The notes below the pieces were generated by a model, which searched no databases, was not told the DNA's origin, and worked only from the letters and a program-made list of their open reading frames with translations. Positions 34,570-46,080 of a DNA stretch of 64,000 bases are shown here, one piece after another. The position numbers and the translations under genes were made by a program. Each line of letters starts with the position of its first letter. Position 1 is the stretch's first letter. This DNA comes from Acidovorax sp. NB1 (GTDB lineage Bacteria > Pseudomonadota > Gammaproteobacteria > Burkholderiales > Burkholderiaceae_C), in the NCBI RefSeq assembly GCF_005405905.1, contig NZ_BJHU01000057.1, positions 124,001 through 188,000 on the forward strand, written 5' to 3'.

Positions 34570-35535
34570 TCAGTCGAGGGCGATCTTGGCGTAGGCTGCC
34601 ACGCGCTTCATCTTGTCGATTTCGCTGGCAATCTGGGCTGTGAAGTCCTTGGGTGTGGTGCCCGAGGGGTACAGGCCCTGGCCCGCCAGCCGCTCGCGCA
34701 CGGCGGGCTCCTTCAGGGCCTGGGCCACGGCCTGCTGGATGCGGTCCACCGCCGCAGCGGGCGTGGCGGCGGGGGCCACCAGGCCAAACCACGAGGGTTC
34801 GTTGGCCTGCTTGTAGCCCAGCTCGGCATAGGTGGGCACCTCGGGCAGCACGTCCAGGCGCTCGGGCCAGGACACGGCCAGCGCCTTGAGCTTGCCCGAC
34901 TTGACGTGGGGCAGCGACGACGCCACCTGGTCGAAATACACCGCCACCTGGCCTGCCAGCACGTCGTTGACGGCCGGGCCCGCGCCCCGGTAGGGGATGT
35001 GCACCATCGAGGTGCCGGTGCTGCTCTTGAACAGCTCGCCCCACATGTGGCCGATGGTGCCATTGCCGGGCGTGGCGTACGAGACCTTGCCGGGATTGGC
35101 CTTGAGGTACTTGACCAGCTCGGCAAAGTCCTTGACCGGCAACACAGCGGGGTTGATGACGATCACGCCCGGGGCCTTCACGATCTCGGTCACGCCCACA
35201 AAGTCCTTGGTGGGGTGGTAGGGCAGCTTGCTGTACACGGCGGGGTTCACGCCGTGGGTGGAGAGCGTGGCCACGCCAATGGTGAGGCCATCGGCCGGGG
35301 CCCGCGCCACCTCGGCCATGCCGATGGAGCCACCTGCTCCGCCCCGGTTGTCCAGCACCACGGGCTGCTTGAGGATGCGGGCCAGCGACTCCTGCAGGCT
35401 GCGGGCCGTGATGTCGGTCGCGCCCCCGGGCGGGAAGGGCACGACCAGGCGCAGCGGCTTGCCCTCTTGCGCCAATGACATTCCAGGAACGAAAGATACG
35501 GCAGCCATGGCAGACAGCAGATGACGGCGTTGCAT
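34570..35535 (-). CDS. Bug-family tripartite tricarboxylate transporter binding protein
   Basis: A 321-residue periplasmic binding protein with a signal peptide (residues 5-22). The Bug-family order is visible: LRLVVPFPPGGATDITARS, NRGGAGGSIGM, GNGTIGHMWGELF, and HIPYRGAGPAVNDVLAGQV. Bug proteins bind carboxylates and related compounds; many are orphans without the membrane part, as here. GGAGAAGTTTTC precedes ATG 35535. It is divergent from a LysR gene that probably regulates it. Confidence 0.92.
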   Translation of the reverse strand: MQRRHLLSAMAAVSFVPGMSLAQEGKPLRLVVPFPPGGATDITARSLQESLARILKQPVVLDNRGGAGGSIGMAEVARAPADGLTIGVATLSTHGVNPAVYSKLPYHPTKDFVGVTEIVKAPGVIVINPAVLPVKDFAELVKYLKANPGKVSYATPGNGTIGHMWGELFKSSTGTSMVHIPYRGAGPAVNDVLAGQVAVYFDQVASSLPHVKSGKLKALAVSWPERLDVLPEVPTYAELGYKQANEPSWFGLVAPAATPAAAVDRIQQAVAQALKEPAVRERLAGQGLYPSGTTPKDFTAQIASEIDKMKRVAAYAKIALD

Positions 35536-35610
35536 GAAAACTTCTCCTATGAATGGGGTTGAGGTTAATGGAATCGATGGGCTCTACCAAGCAATGGATG
35601 TGCCTGATAA

Positions 35611-35627
35611 CATTCCCATTTGGAATG
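35611..35627. promoter_or_regulatory. Candidate LysR operator between bug and lysR
   Basis: CATTCCCATTTGGAATG: 6-bp inverted arms with a 5-base spacer, of the T-N11-A type. It lies 16 bases before the LysR start at 35643 and 76 bases from the divergent Bug start. Confidence 0.45.
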
Positions 35628-35642
35628 ATTTGATTACTTACG

Positions 35643-36611
35643 ATGTCATCCCTGCGCCGCCTCTCGCCGCCCTTGCACCTGCTGCGGGCGTTCTCGACCG
35701 TCACTCGGTTTGGCGGCGTGTCGCGCGCGGCCGAGTCGCTGCACCTTACGCAAAGCGCGGTGAGCAAACAGGTCAAGGAGCTGGAGGGCTGGGTGGGCGT
35801 GCCGCTGTTCGAGCGCAGCCGCAAACGCCTGGCGCTGACCCCGGCGGGCGAGCGCTACGAGAAGGCCGTGCGCGCGGTGCTGGCGCAGCTGGAGGCCGCC
35901 ACGCTGGAGCTGATCACCAGCGACGACGGCGGGGGCGCGCTGCACCTGTCCAGCCTGCCCACATTTGCCGCCAAGTGGCTCATTCCGCGCCTGCCGCAGT
36001 TCCAGCAGCAGCACCCGCAGGTCACGCTGCATTTCGTGCCGTATGTGCACAGCTACAACTTCGACCGGCCCGAGCTGGACTGCGCCATCCTGTTCGGTGA
36101 CGGCCACTGGCCGGGCGCCCACGCGCACTACATCACGGGCAATGACGTGGCCCTGATTGCGCCGCGCACCAAGGTGGCCGACTGGCCCATCCGCACCCCG
36201 CGCGAAGTGGCAGGCCACACCCTGCTGCGCCACGTGACCGTGCCCGAGGCCTGGCTGCGCTGGAGCGAGACCCATGGCGTGGCGGGCCACCTGGACCCAC
36301 TGGGCGGCCCGCAATTCGACCAGTTCCAGACCATGATCCGCGCCGTGATGGCGGGCATGGGGCTGGCGCTGGTGCCGCGCTGCCTGGTACAGGACGAGAT
36401 CACCGCCGGGCTGGTGCGCGAGCCGCTGGCCGATGTGCCGCTGCGCGGCGGCTACCCCAGCGACGTGGGCTACTGGCTGTGCTATCCCGAGGGGCGCACG
36501 CAGTTGCACGCGCTGCAGTGTTTTCGGCAGTGGCTGCTGGCCTGCGCGCAGCCAGTGGCGGCGGGCGAGGGCGCCAGCCCCCCTCAGCCTGCGGCGGCCC
36601 CGCCCGCGTAG
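35643..36611 (+). CDS. LysR-family transcriptional regulator, GcvA-like
   Basis: A 322-residue LysR regulator. The helix-turn-helix region (LLRAFSTVTRFGGVSRAAES, then LTQSAVSKQVKELE) and the effector domain SLPTFAAKWLIPRL are of the GcvA type. The Ala/Pro-rich tail overlaps the convergent MarR gene by 28 bases. It is divergent from the Bug binding protein and is its likely regulator, responding to the transported compound or its product. Confidence 0.9.
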   Translation: MSSLRRLSPPLHLLRAFSTVTRFGGVSRAAESLHLTQSAVSKQVKELEGWVGVPLFERSRKRLALTPAGERYEKAVRAVLAQLEAATLELITSDDGGGALHLSSLPTFAAKWLIPRLPQFQQQHPQVTLHFVPYVHSYNFDRPELDCAILFGDGHWPGAHAHYITGNDVALIAPRTKVADWPIRTPREVAGHTLLRHVTVPEAWLRWSETHGVAGHLDPLGGPQFDQFQTMIRAVMAGMGLALVPRCLVQDEITAGLVREPLADVPLRGGYPSDVGYWLCYPEGRTQLHALQCFRQWLLACAQPVAAGEGASPPQPAAAPPA

Positions 36612-37084
36612 GCCTCCAGCCCGATCGCCACCACCGTGGCCACGTCACGCCCCACCTCTTCGCGGAACTCGGCCTCGGCATGGGCCACTGCGTCCTGAAA
36701 GGCCTGCAGCCAGGCCAGCCCCACGGGCGTGAAACACACACGGCGCGCGCGGGCGTCCAGCGGATCGGCCTCGCGCGTGACCAGGCCCCAGGCCTCGCAC
36801 TGGTCCACCAGGTTGGCCATGGCCTGCTTGGTCATGCCTGCGCGTTGGGCCAGGTCGGTCAGCCGGTCGCCCTGCAAGGCCAGATGGCGCGTGATGTGCA
36901 CATGGGCAGCACTGACCTGGTCGCGCGCCGCCAAGTTGGACAGGGCCAGCGGCACCTCCACGTTGTGCGCCATGAGCTGCAGCACCCGCGCATCGAAGCG
37001 ACGCATCGCATGGCCCAGCAGGCGGCCCAGATGGGTTTGGCGCCAGCCGTCCTGGGCGGGCGCCGTGGGGGAAATTTCAGGCAT
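36584..37084 (-). CDS. MarR-family transcriptional regulator
   Basis: A 166-residue winged-helix regulator. The core reads LTDLAQRAGMTKQAMANLV for the recognition region and DPLDARARRVCFTPVGLAW for the wing. Such proteins are dimers that release DNA upon binding small phenolics or other ligands. ATG 37084. It is divergent from recA, whose promoter is inside the 141-base shared region. Target unknown. Confidence 0.88.
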   Translation of the reverse strand: MPEISPTAPAQDGWRQTHLGRLLGHAMRRFDARVLQLMAHNVEVPLALSNLAARDQVSAAHVHITRHLALQGDRLTDLAQRAGMTKQAMANLVDQCEAWGLVTREADPLDARARRVCFTPVGLAWLQAFQDAVAHAEAEFREEVGRDVATVVAIGLEAYAGGAAAG

Positions 37085-37117
37085 GGCGAATTGTCAGGCA
37101 AACTGACCAAATTACGC

Positions 37118-37147
37118 TTGAATGCATTCCAACAGCTCGCATAAACT
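37118..37147 (+). promoter_or_regulatory. Predicted recA sigma-70 promoter
   Basis: The -35 box TTGAAT at 37118-37123 and -10 box TAAACT at 37142-37147 are 18 bases apart. The predicted start of transcription falls in the LexA box immediately downstream. Confidence 0.5.
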
Positions 37148-37166
37148 ACTGTTCAAGCATCCAGCC
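37147..37166. promoter_or_regulatory. Predicted LexA (SOS) box of recA
   Basis: TACTGTTCAAGCATCCAG contains the CTG-N10-CAG pattern (37149-37164) of the proteobacterial SOS box and overlaps the -10 edge of the predicted recA promoter, about 60 bases before ATG 37226. The inner bases depart from the alternating-AT ideal, so affinity may be moderate. Confidence 0.65.
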
Positions 37167-37225
37167 TGTAATTAATTGCAGAACGATGCAAACACCCAAC
37201 CCGTTGTTTCTCAAGGAGTTTTCTC

Positions 37226-38311
<1,086 letters not shown>

Positions 38312-38387
38312 GCCCAGCACAACTGCCGCGCCACCGCAGCAAGGCCCGCGAGGGCTTTGCCGTGGCCAGACAGGTAAGCAGGCCTCC

Positions 38388-38452
38388 AAAATTTGAACAA
38401 AATTGGCCGTTTGCGCGCGATAGCACAGCCTTTTTTGCTATGAAATTTGATA
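38388..38452 (+). repeat. Dispersed Comamonadaceae intergenic repeat, copy 6
   Basis: AAAATTTGAACAAAATTGGCC, then GTTTGCGCGCGATAGC and TTTTTTGCTATGAAATTTGATA in part. It lies between recA and recX, ending 13 bases before the recX start. Confidence 0.75.
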
Positions 38453-38465
38453 AATCACACCCACC

Positions 38466-38924
38466 ATGGGCTTCACCACGCTGTCACTCAAAGGACGCGC
38501 ACTGCGACTGCTGAGCCAGCGCGAACACTCGCGCGCTGAGCTGCTGCGCAAGCTGGCCCCGCATGTGCAAGAGGGCGATGACCTCGGCGCCTTGCTCGAC
38601 GACCTGCAGGCACGCGATTTCATCAGCGAGGCGCGGGTGGTGGAGTCGGTGCTGCATCGCCGCGCGGGCCGACTGGGGGCAGCGCGCATACGGCAAGAAT
38701 TGCAGTCCAAAGGGCTGGGGGCCGAGGTGGTGCAGGACGCCGTGGCCCAGTTGCAGGGCAGCGAACTGGAGCGTGCCCGCGAGGTGTGGCGCCGCAAGTT
38801 TGGCGAACCCACTACAGACCCGCAATCCCGCGCCAAACACATGCGCTTTTTACTGGCGCGGGGATTTTCTGGTGATGTGGTGCGGCGCGTGGTGCAAGGC
38901 GCCGACGGGTCTGACGAAATCTGA
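38466..38924 (+). CDS. recX: Regulatory protein RecX
   Basis: A 152-residue RecX, which binds the RecA filament and limits its activity. The three-helix repeats of the family can be read (LKGRALRLLSQREHSRAEL, LLDDLQARDFISEARVVESV, and FGEPTTDPQSRAKHMRFL). It lies directly after recA, as in many bacteria. ATG 38466 has no strong Shine-Dalgarno; the 5' flank is the dispersed repeat. Confidence 0.95.
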   Translation: MGFTTLSLKGRALRLLSQREHSRAELLRKLAPHVQEGDDLGALLDDLQARDFISEARVVESVLHRRAGRLGAARIRQELQSKGLGAEVVQDAVAQLQGSELERAREVWRRKFGEPTTDPQSRAKHMRFLLARGFSGDVVRRVVQGADGSDEI

Positions 38925-38981
38925 GCAGATCACCCACCAGCGGGGCATGGCCCCCACGTGCTGGTTGATGCGCCGGGGTGG

Positions 38982-39914
38982 TTAGACGCCCAGCATCAGC
39001 TGCAGGTTCTGCACCGCAGCACCACTGGCGCCCTTGCCCAGGTTGTCCAGGCGCGCAATGACCACGGCCTGCCGGTATTGTTCGTTGGCAAACACGCGCA
39101 GTTCCAGCTTGTTGGTGTCGGTCAGTGTGTCGGCGGCCAGCTTCAAATCATCGGTGGGTGGCAGCACGCTCACCCACTGTTCGGGCGTGTTGGTGCGGCC
39201 GTAGTGGCTGGCCAGAGCGTCGTGCAGATCGCTGGCCTTGGGGGCGCCGGGCAGCAGGTCCAGGTGCAGCGGCAACTGCACCAGCATGCCCTGGCGGAAG
39301 TTGCCCACGGCAGGGATGAACACCGGGCGGCGTGTGAGGCCGGTGTAGCGCAGGATCTCGGGGATGTGCTTGTGCGCCAGGCCCAGCGCATACGCCTCGT
39401 AAGGCGCTGCGGTACCTGCCTCGTAGGCTTCGATCATCGTGCGGCCACCGCCGGAGTAGCCCGACACCGAGGGCAGGCTCAAGGGGTAGTCGGCAGGGAT
39501 CAGGCCCGCATCGACCAGCGGGCGCAGGGTGGCAATGGCGCCCGTGGCATAGCAGCCGGGGTTGGAGACGCGGGTGGCATCGCGCACCGCCTGTGTCTGT
39601 GATGCCGCCAGCTCTGGAAACCCATACACCCAGCCGTCGGCCGTGCGGTGGGCCGTGCTGGCGTCAATCACCTTGACCTTGCGGCCCGCGCTGCGCTCGA
39701 TCTCATCCACCATCGCCACGGTGTCGCGCGCAGCATCGTCGTGCAGGCACAGCACCACCAGATCCACGCCCGCGATCAGGTCGCGCTTGGCAGCCGGGTC
39801 CTTGCGCAACTCGGGCGCAATGCTGACCAATTCGATCTGCGGCATGGCCTGCAAACGTTCACGAATCTGCAGGCCCGTGGTGCCGGCTTCGCCATCGATA
39901 AAGACTTTGGACAT
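38982..39914 (-). CDS. argC: N-acetyl-gamma-glutamyl-phosphate reductase, short type
   Basis: A 310-residue ArgC of the short class (about 310 rather than 345 residues). It reduces N-acetylglutamyl phosphate with NADPH in arginine synthesis. The Rossmann start [10 protein letters not shown] at 5-14 and the catalytic Cys121 in SNPGCYATG are visible, as is HKHIPEI near residue 195. AAGGAACACCCC precedes ATG 39914. Convergent with recX and divergent from sucC; no other arg gene is in the window. Confidence 0.95.
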   Translation of the reverse strand: MSKVFIDGEAGTTGLQIRERLQAMPQIELVSIAPELRKDPAAKRDLIAGVDLVVLCLHDDAARDTVAMVDEIERSAGRKVKVIDASTAHRTADGWVYGFPELAASQTQAVRDATRVSNPGCYATGAIATLRPLVDAGLIPADYPLSLPSVSGYSGGGRTMIEAYEAGTAAPYEAYALGLAHKHIPEILRYTGLTRRPVFIPAVGNFRQGMLVQLPLHLDLLPGAPKASDLHDALASHYGRTNTPEQWVSVLPPTDDLKLAADTLTDTNKLELRVFANEQYRQAVVIARLDNLGKGASGAAVQNLQLMLGV

Positions 39915-40000
39915 GGGGTGTTCCTTCGTGTGCAACAACGGGCTGCGGCCCGATGGTAAGGGGATGTACGTACTAGGCACATGGGATGGTGCGTTGCAAC

Positions 40001-40030
40001 ATGATACAGTCGCTGGTTGCCATGTCCCAA
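40001..40030 (-). promoter_or_regulatory. Possible argC promoter
   Basis: On the minus strand TTGGGA (40025-40030) and TATCAT (40001-40006) are 18 bases apart, placing a start about 80 bases upstream of argC. A moderate match to sigma-70. Confidence 0.35.
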
Positions 40031-40094
40031 GCCCGCGGCCAGACATCTGATCATGGCAAACGGGTAAATACCACCCTTCCCTGAGAGAGACCTC

Positions 40095-41255
<1,161 letters not shown>

Positions 41256-41270
41256 GCCCGGAGAACACAC

Positions 41271-42167
41271 ATGTCGATCTACATCAACAAAGACACCAAG
41301 GTCATCACCCAGGGCATCACGGGCAAGACGGGCCAGTTCCACACCGAGAAGTGCCAGGAATACGCGAACGGCAAGAACGCCTTCGTGGCGGGCGTGAACC
41401 CCAAGAAGGCTGGCGAGTCCATCTTCAACATCCCGATCTACGCCTCCGTCAAGGAAGCCGCTCACCAGACCGGCGCCACCGTGTCGGTGATCTACGTGCC
41501 TCCAGCAGGCGCTGCTGCCGCGATCTGGGAAGCTGTGGAAGCCGACCTGGACCTGGCCATCTGCATCACCGAAGGCATCCCAGTGCGCGACATGCTGGAA
41601 GTGCGCAACAAGATGAAGGCTAAGGAAGCCGCCGGCGGCAAGAAGACCCTTCTGCTGGGCCCCAACTGCCCCGGCCTGATCACGCCTGAAGAAATCAAGA
41701 TCGGCATCATGCCCGGTCACATCCACCGCAAGGGCCGTATCGGCGTGGTGAGCCGTTCGGGCACGCTGACGTACGAAGCCGTGGCCATGCTGACCGAAGT
41801 GGGCCTGGGCCAGTCGAGCGCCGTAGGCATTGGTGGCGACCCCATCAATGGCTTGAAGCACATCGACGTGATGAAGGCATTCAACGACGATCCAGACACC
41901 GATGCCGTGATCATGATCGGCGAAATCGGCGGTCCTGACGAAGCCGAAGCCGCCCAATGGTGCAAGGCCAACATGAAGAAGCCTATCGTGGGCTTCATCG
42001 CTGGCGTCACGGCGCCTCCCGGCAAGCGCATGGGCCACGCCGGCGCGCTGATCTCTGGCGGTGCCGACACGGCCGATGCCAAGCTGGCCATCATGGAAGA
42101 GTCGGGTTTCATCATCACCCGCAACCCTTCGGAACTGGGCAAGCTGCTCAAAGCCCAGCTCAAGTAA
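41271..42167 (+). CDS. sucD: Succinyl-CoA synthetase subunit alpha
   Basis: A 298-residue alpha subunit. The CoA-binding N-terminus ([13 protein letters not shown]) and the phosphohistidine loop [10 protein letters not shown] near residue 250 are visible. GGAG precedes ATG 41271. It is followed by a strong rho-independent terminator at 42241. Confidence 0.98.
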   Translation: MSIYINKDTKVITQGITGKTGQFHTEKCQEYANGKNAFVAGVNPKKAGESIFNIPIYASVKEAAHQTGATVSVIYVPPAGAAAAIWEAVEADLDLAICITEGIPVRDMLEVRNKMKAKEAAGGKKTLLLGPNCPGLITPEEIKIGIMPGHIHRKGRIGVVSRSGTLTYEAVAMLTEVGLGQSSAVGIGGDPINGLKHIDVMKAFNDDPDTDAVIMIGEIGGPDEAEAAQWCKANMKKPIVGFIAGVTAPPGKRMGHAGALISGGADTADAKLAIMEESGFIITRNPSELGKLLKAQLK

Positions 42168-42240
42168 ACCGCGTTTCGCCTGCAGCAACGGCCATGCGCA
42201 CCGCGTGGCCCTGCCAGATGGGCGAATTTGCAGTGCCCCA

Positions 42241-42273
42241 AGCGCCCGGAACCCAGGTTCCGGGCGCTTTTTT
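42241..42273 (+). terminator. Rho-independent terminator of sucCD
   Basis: A perfect 13-bp stem AGCGCCCGGAACC / GGTTCCGGGCGCT with a 2-base centre, followed by six T. It begins 73 bases after the sucD stop. Confidence 0.93.
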
Positions 42274-42557
42274 ATTCTCTTCGCCAGCTCGGGGGCTTCT
42301 CCCGGAGCCAGTGATCGCCGGCCTTGTGCCCCATCAAAGGCCCCCGCACGAATCACCAGGCGGCATACCCGTCTCGCACCGTGTGACAAAAATGGCACTT
42401 CCCCCATCCAGGATGGAGGCCCGCCCCCGACAAGAACGGCACGGGACGAAGGGCCATCGCCTGCTTTGCTGCTGAAATTCGCCTGAATCTACCTCTCACG
42501 ACCTGGGCGCGGTTATTGCTTGAAACGCCACTCAATACCTGAGCGGAACAACAGCAA
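42274..42557. other. Non-coding stretch upstream of the signalling operon
   Basis: About 280 bases between the sucD terminator and the GTG start at 42558. No gene, repeat or convincing promoter is evident; it must contain the promoter for the kinase operon. Confidence 0.5.
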
Positions 42558-45233
42558 GTGGGCAGAAAATCCTCGGCACGACGGCTTGACATATGGCGTA
42601 CCGACGGCTTTTGGAGCGCATTGGCGGGACTGGCGGTCGTGGCCTTGTGCGCCGTTGCCGGTGTCTCGCAACGACTGGACCTTGTGCTGTACGACGCGGC
42701 GACCCGCGTCTCCGCCCCAGCCCCTCTGCCTGAAATCGCCGTCGTCAACATCGACGGCGCGAGCCTGTCGGCACTGGGCCCCTGGCCCTGGTCCCGCGAC
42801 ACCCATGCCCGGCTGGTCGATCAACTGGCTGCCAGCGGGGCCAAGACCATTGTTCTCACTACCGACTTCACAGAGTCACAAAGCGACCAGGGCCTGGGCC
42901 ATGTGCGCAAGATCAGGGAAGTGCTGGCAGCCTCCGGGGACACCGGCCCGCTGGCCACCGAACTCGGCCGCCTTGCCGCAGAAGCCGACCGGGCGCTCGA
43001 CACGGACACACGCCTGGCCGGTGCCATGCAGCGCGCGGGCAATGTGCTCCTGGCTTCGCGTTATGCACTCACGGGCACGCCTGCAGCGCTTCCGTCCTAT
43101 GTGCGCCGCAGCGCGCTGCCCGACCCAGGCGCCTACGCCAGCCCCGTCCAGGCAGCGCAGCACCCGATGGGCGCACTTGGAACATCGGCCGCTGCCGTGG
43201 GCCACCTGTTTTCGGAGGCCGACGACGACGGCAAAATTCGGCGCGCGCCCCTGCTCTTGCGGTACGACAACGCCGGGATTCCTGCATTGGCCCTGCTCGC
43301 CGCCCAGCACAGCCTCCACCTGGGGATGAGCGATTTGAGCACCCAGGAGGTGCCTCCTGGTCTGCGCCTGGGTGGCCTGTACATACCGACGGATGCCACT
43401 GCGGTGATGCGCCCTCGGATACAGACAGCGGCGGGCGACGCCCCGGCGTTCCCAACCCATTCCTTTGCCAGCGTGCTTGACGGCAAAACACCCGCTGGCA
43501 ACTTCAAAGACAAGATCGTGCTGGTGGGGAGCACTTCCGATGTGCTTGCAGGGAAGCTTATTCCACCGGAGCGACTGGGCCCGCAGCACCCTGTTGACGC
43601 GCTCGCCCACACCATTTCCTCCATCCGGCTGGGTCTCGGCGTGCAAGAGCCTGGCTGGGCCGCCTGGACCTCCGGGTTGGCTGCGGCAGCAGCGCTGGCG
43701 TACGTGGTGCTGCTCGCCCACCGCTGCCGCCCCCCCATCGCACTGGGTATTGGCGCGGCGCTGGTGCTGGCCTTCGTAGCTGTCGAGTGGGTGTTGCTGC
43801 GCTATGCGGGCCTGTGGGTGGCGCTGACACTGCCCGCCTTGGGGCTCGCCGCTGGGGTGGCTGCTGGCGTGCTACTCGGGTTGAGAAACGGTCAGGGCCG
43901 CCCACATTCGACGGAGGCCGCAGAGGCGGACCGGATGATGGGCCTGGCGCTGCACGGGCAGGGCCAACTGGACATGGCGTTCGAGCGGCTGCGCAAAGTC
44001 CCTGCAAGCGACGCTCTGCTGGACAACCTGTACCACCTGGCCGAGGACTTTGAGCGCAAGCGCAACTTCGCCAAAGCCAAAGCCGTCTATGAACACATCC
44101 TGCGGCACAACAAGCAGTACAAAGACACCCGCAGCCGCTACAAACGGGCACGCGCCAAGGCCGACCGCAGCGGCCCCAGCAGCCAGCCCGCGTCCGTGCC
44201 TCCCATTAGTGGCGGTGGTGCCGCCAGCCCACGGCTGCCTGGTGACGCCACGCTGGGCATGCCCATGCTGGGGCGCTACCAGATCGACCGGGAAATCGGC
44301 AAAGGGGCCATGGGCATCGTTTACCTGGGCCGGGATCCCAAGATCGGGCGCGTGGTGGCCATCAAAACACTGGCCCTGGGCCAGGAGTTCGAGGGCGATG
44401 CGCTGATTGATGCACGGGCCCGGTTCTTCCGCGAGGCCGAGACGGCAGGGCGCCTGCAACACCCGCACATCGTGACCATCTTCGATGCGGGCGAAGAGCA
44501 TGACCTGGCCTACATCGCCATGGAATTCCTCAAAGGCCGGGACCTGGCCTATGCCTGCGCAAAGGAGCACCTGCTGCCCGTGCCCACGGTGCTGTCGATT
44601 GCCGCCTGCGTGGCGGATGCGCTGGACTATGCCCATGCCCACCATGTGGTGCACCGCGACATCAAGCCCGCCAACATCATGTACGACAGCGCCACCCATG
44701 CGGTGAAGGTGACGGACTTTGGCATTGCACGCATCACCGACTCCAGCAAGACCCGCACAGGGCTGGTGCTGGGCACCCCCAGCTTCATGTCTCCCGAACA
44801 GCTCGCCGGGAAGAAGGTGGATGGCCGGTCGGACCTGTATTCGCTGGGCATCTCGCTGTTCCAGCTACTGACGGGCACCCTTCCTCTGCGCGGCGCCTCC
44901 ATGACGGAGTTGATGCACAAGATCGCCAGCGTGGATGCGCCTGATATCCGCGAATTGCGCCCCGACCTCTCCCCCGCCATTGCCAGGGTAGTGGCGCTGG
45001 CGCTGCAAAAGCGCCCTGAAGCACGCTATCAGACAGGCCGCCAGTGTGCCGCCGATCTGCGGCAGGCTGCCGCCGGAACAGCTGGCGCCCATGGCCTGCC
45101 CACGCCCGAAACAGTGGTCTATGATGCGGACCGCGATGCAACAGGGCATGAGATGACGGATTTTCAGGAAACCGTGATGGATCCCCCCGCTGTGCGGGGA
45201 GCGTCAGCCCCGCCCGTTTCAGGCGCCCCATGA
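42558..45233 (+). CDS. CHASE2-domain serine/threonine protein kinase
   Basis: An 891-residue membrane receptor kinase. After a membrane helix (residues 18-37) a CHASE2 sensor domain extends to about 350; three helices follow at 370-440. A TPR-like stretch (AFERLRKVPA, KNFAKAKAVYEHIL-like) precedes the kinase at 573-840: GKGAMG loop, HRDIKPAN near 698, DFG near 719. All catalytic residues are present. The start is GTG 42558. Its stop overlaps the PP2C gene (ATGA), so kinase and phosphatase are co-translated. Confidence 0.9.
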   Translation: MGRKSSARRLDIWRTDGFWSALAGLAVVALCAVAGVSQRLDLVLYDAATRVSAPAPLPEIAVVNIDGASLSALGPWPWSRDTHARLVDQLAASGAKTIVLTTDFTESQSDQGLGHVRKIREVLAASGDTGPLATELGRLAAEADRALDTDTRLAGAMQRAGNVLLASRYALTGTPAALPSYVRRSALPDPGAYASPVQAAQHPMGALGTSAAAVGHLFSEADDDGKIRRAPLLLRYDNAGIPALALLAAQHSLHLGMSDLSTQEVPPGLRLGGLYIPTDATAVMRPRIQTAAGDAPAFPTHSFASVLDGKTPAGNFKDKIVLVGSTSDVLAGKLIPPERLGPQHPVDALAHTISSIRLGLGVQEPGWAAWTSGLAAAAALAYVVLLAHRCRPPIALGIGAALVLAFVAVEWVLLRYAGLWVALTLPALGLAAGVAAGVLLGLRNGQGRPHSTEAAEADRMMGLALHGQGQLDMAFERLRKVPASDALLDNLYHLAEDFERKRNFAKAKAVYEHILRHNKQYKDTRSRYKRARAKADRSGPSSQPASVPPISGGGAASPRLPGDATLGMPMLGRYQIDREIGKGAMGIVYLGRDPKIGRVVAIKTLALGQEFEGDALIDARARFFREAETAGRLQHPHIVTIFDAGEEHDLAYIAMEFLKGRDLAYACAKEHLLPVPTVLSIAACVADALDYAHAHHVVHRDIKPANIMYDSATHAVKVTDFGIARITDSSKTRTGLVLGTPSFMSPEQLAGKKVDGRSDLYSLGISLFQLLTGTLPLRGASMTELMHKIASVDAPDIRELRPDLSPAIARVVALALQKRPEARYQTGRQCAADLRQAAAGTAGAHGLPTPETVVYDADRDATGHEMTDFQETVMDPPAVRGASAPPVSGAP

Positions 45234-46039
45234 CGCTAGCCCACACATCCATGACCTATGAATTTTTCGCACGGACCGACAAGGGCCGGGTGCGCAGCAA
45301 CAACGAAGATGCGGTGGCGGTCGATCGCGAAGCGCAGGTCGCCATACTTGCCGACGGGATGGGCGGCTACAACGCAGGCGAGGTGGCCAGCGGCATGGCC
45401 ACTACCTTCATCCGTACCGAGATGGCCCGCTGGCTGGCCCAGGCAGGCACCACCCCACAGTCCACCGATGTGCGCCGCGCACTGGAAATCTGCGTGGAAA
45501 ACGCCAATCACGCCATCCTGGGTGCATCGCTGTCGAACCCCCAATACGCCGGTATGGGCACCACCCTGGTGGTGGCCGTGTTCCACGGCAGCCGCCTGAT
45601 CCTTGGGCACATCGGCGATTCGCGGTGCTATAGGCTGCGGGATGGCACGTTGCAGCAAATTACGCGGGACCATTCGTGGCTGCAGGAACAGATCGATGCG
45701 GGCCTGCTCACGGCCCAACAGGCGGCACAGTCCTCCAACCGCAACCTGGTGACCCGCGCTCTGGGCGTGGAGCCCAACGTCATGATGGAGGTCAACGAGT
45801 TCCAGGTGGCCGCCAACGACCTCTTTCTTTTGTGTTCGGACGGGCTCACTGACATGGTGACCGATGCCGATCTCGCGGAAATGGTGCGAGCGCCACTCGC
45901 CCTGGAAGAAAAAGCCACATTGCTCATCGACACAGCCAACGCGAACGGCGGCCGTGATAACGTGAGCGTGCTGCTGGTGCAGGCCGCTGCGGGAGGCAAG
46001 AAGCGCGGCCTTATGTCCCGATTGCTAGGGGCCGCTTGA
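45230..46039 (+). CDS. PP2C-family serine/threonine phosphatase
   Basis: A 269-residue metal-dependent phosphatase. PP2C motifs are SNNEDA, LADGMGGYNAGEVAS, GHIGDSRCYRL and SDGLTDMV, each with the metal-binding Asp. The start ATG 45230 overlaps the kinase stop; ATG 45251 (MTYEFF) would be closer to the family start. It should reverse phosphorylation by the kinase upstream. Confidence 0.93.
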   Translation: MTLAHTSMTYEFFARTDKGRVRSNNEDAVAVDREAQVAILADGMGGYNAGEVASGMATTFIRTEMARWLAQAGTTPQSTDVRRALEICVENANHAILGASLSNPQYAGMGTTLVVAVFHGSRLILGHIGDSRCYRLRDGTLQQITRDHSWLQEQIDAGLLTAQQAAQSSNRNLVTRALGVEPNVMMEVNEFQVAANDLFLLCSDGLTDMVTDADLAEMVRAPLALEEKATLLIDTANANGGRDNVSVLLVQAAAGGKKRGLMSRLLGAA

Positions 46040-46080
46040 ATGGCCCAAACCACAACAATTCATCACATCAGGAGTGGATC

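Noticed and set aside
27721-35535. Direct TctDE control of the Bug gene
   Set aside because: Genes are 5 kb apart and no TctABC permease is present; the adjacent LysR is the more likely regulator.
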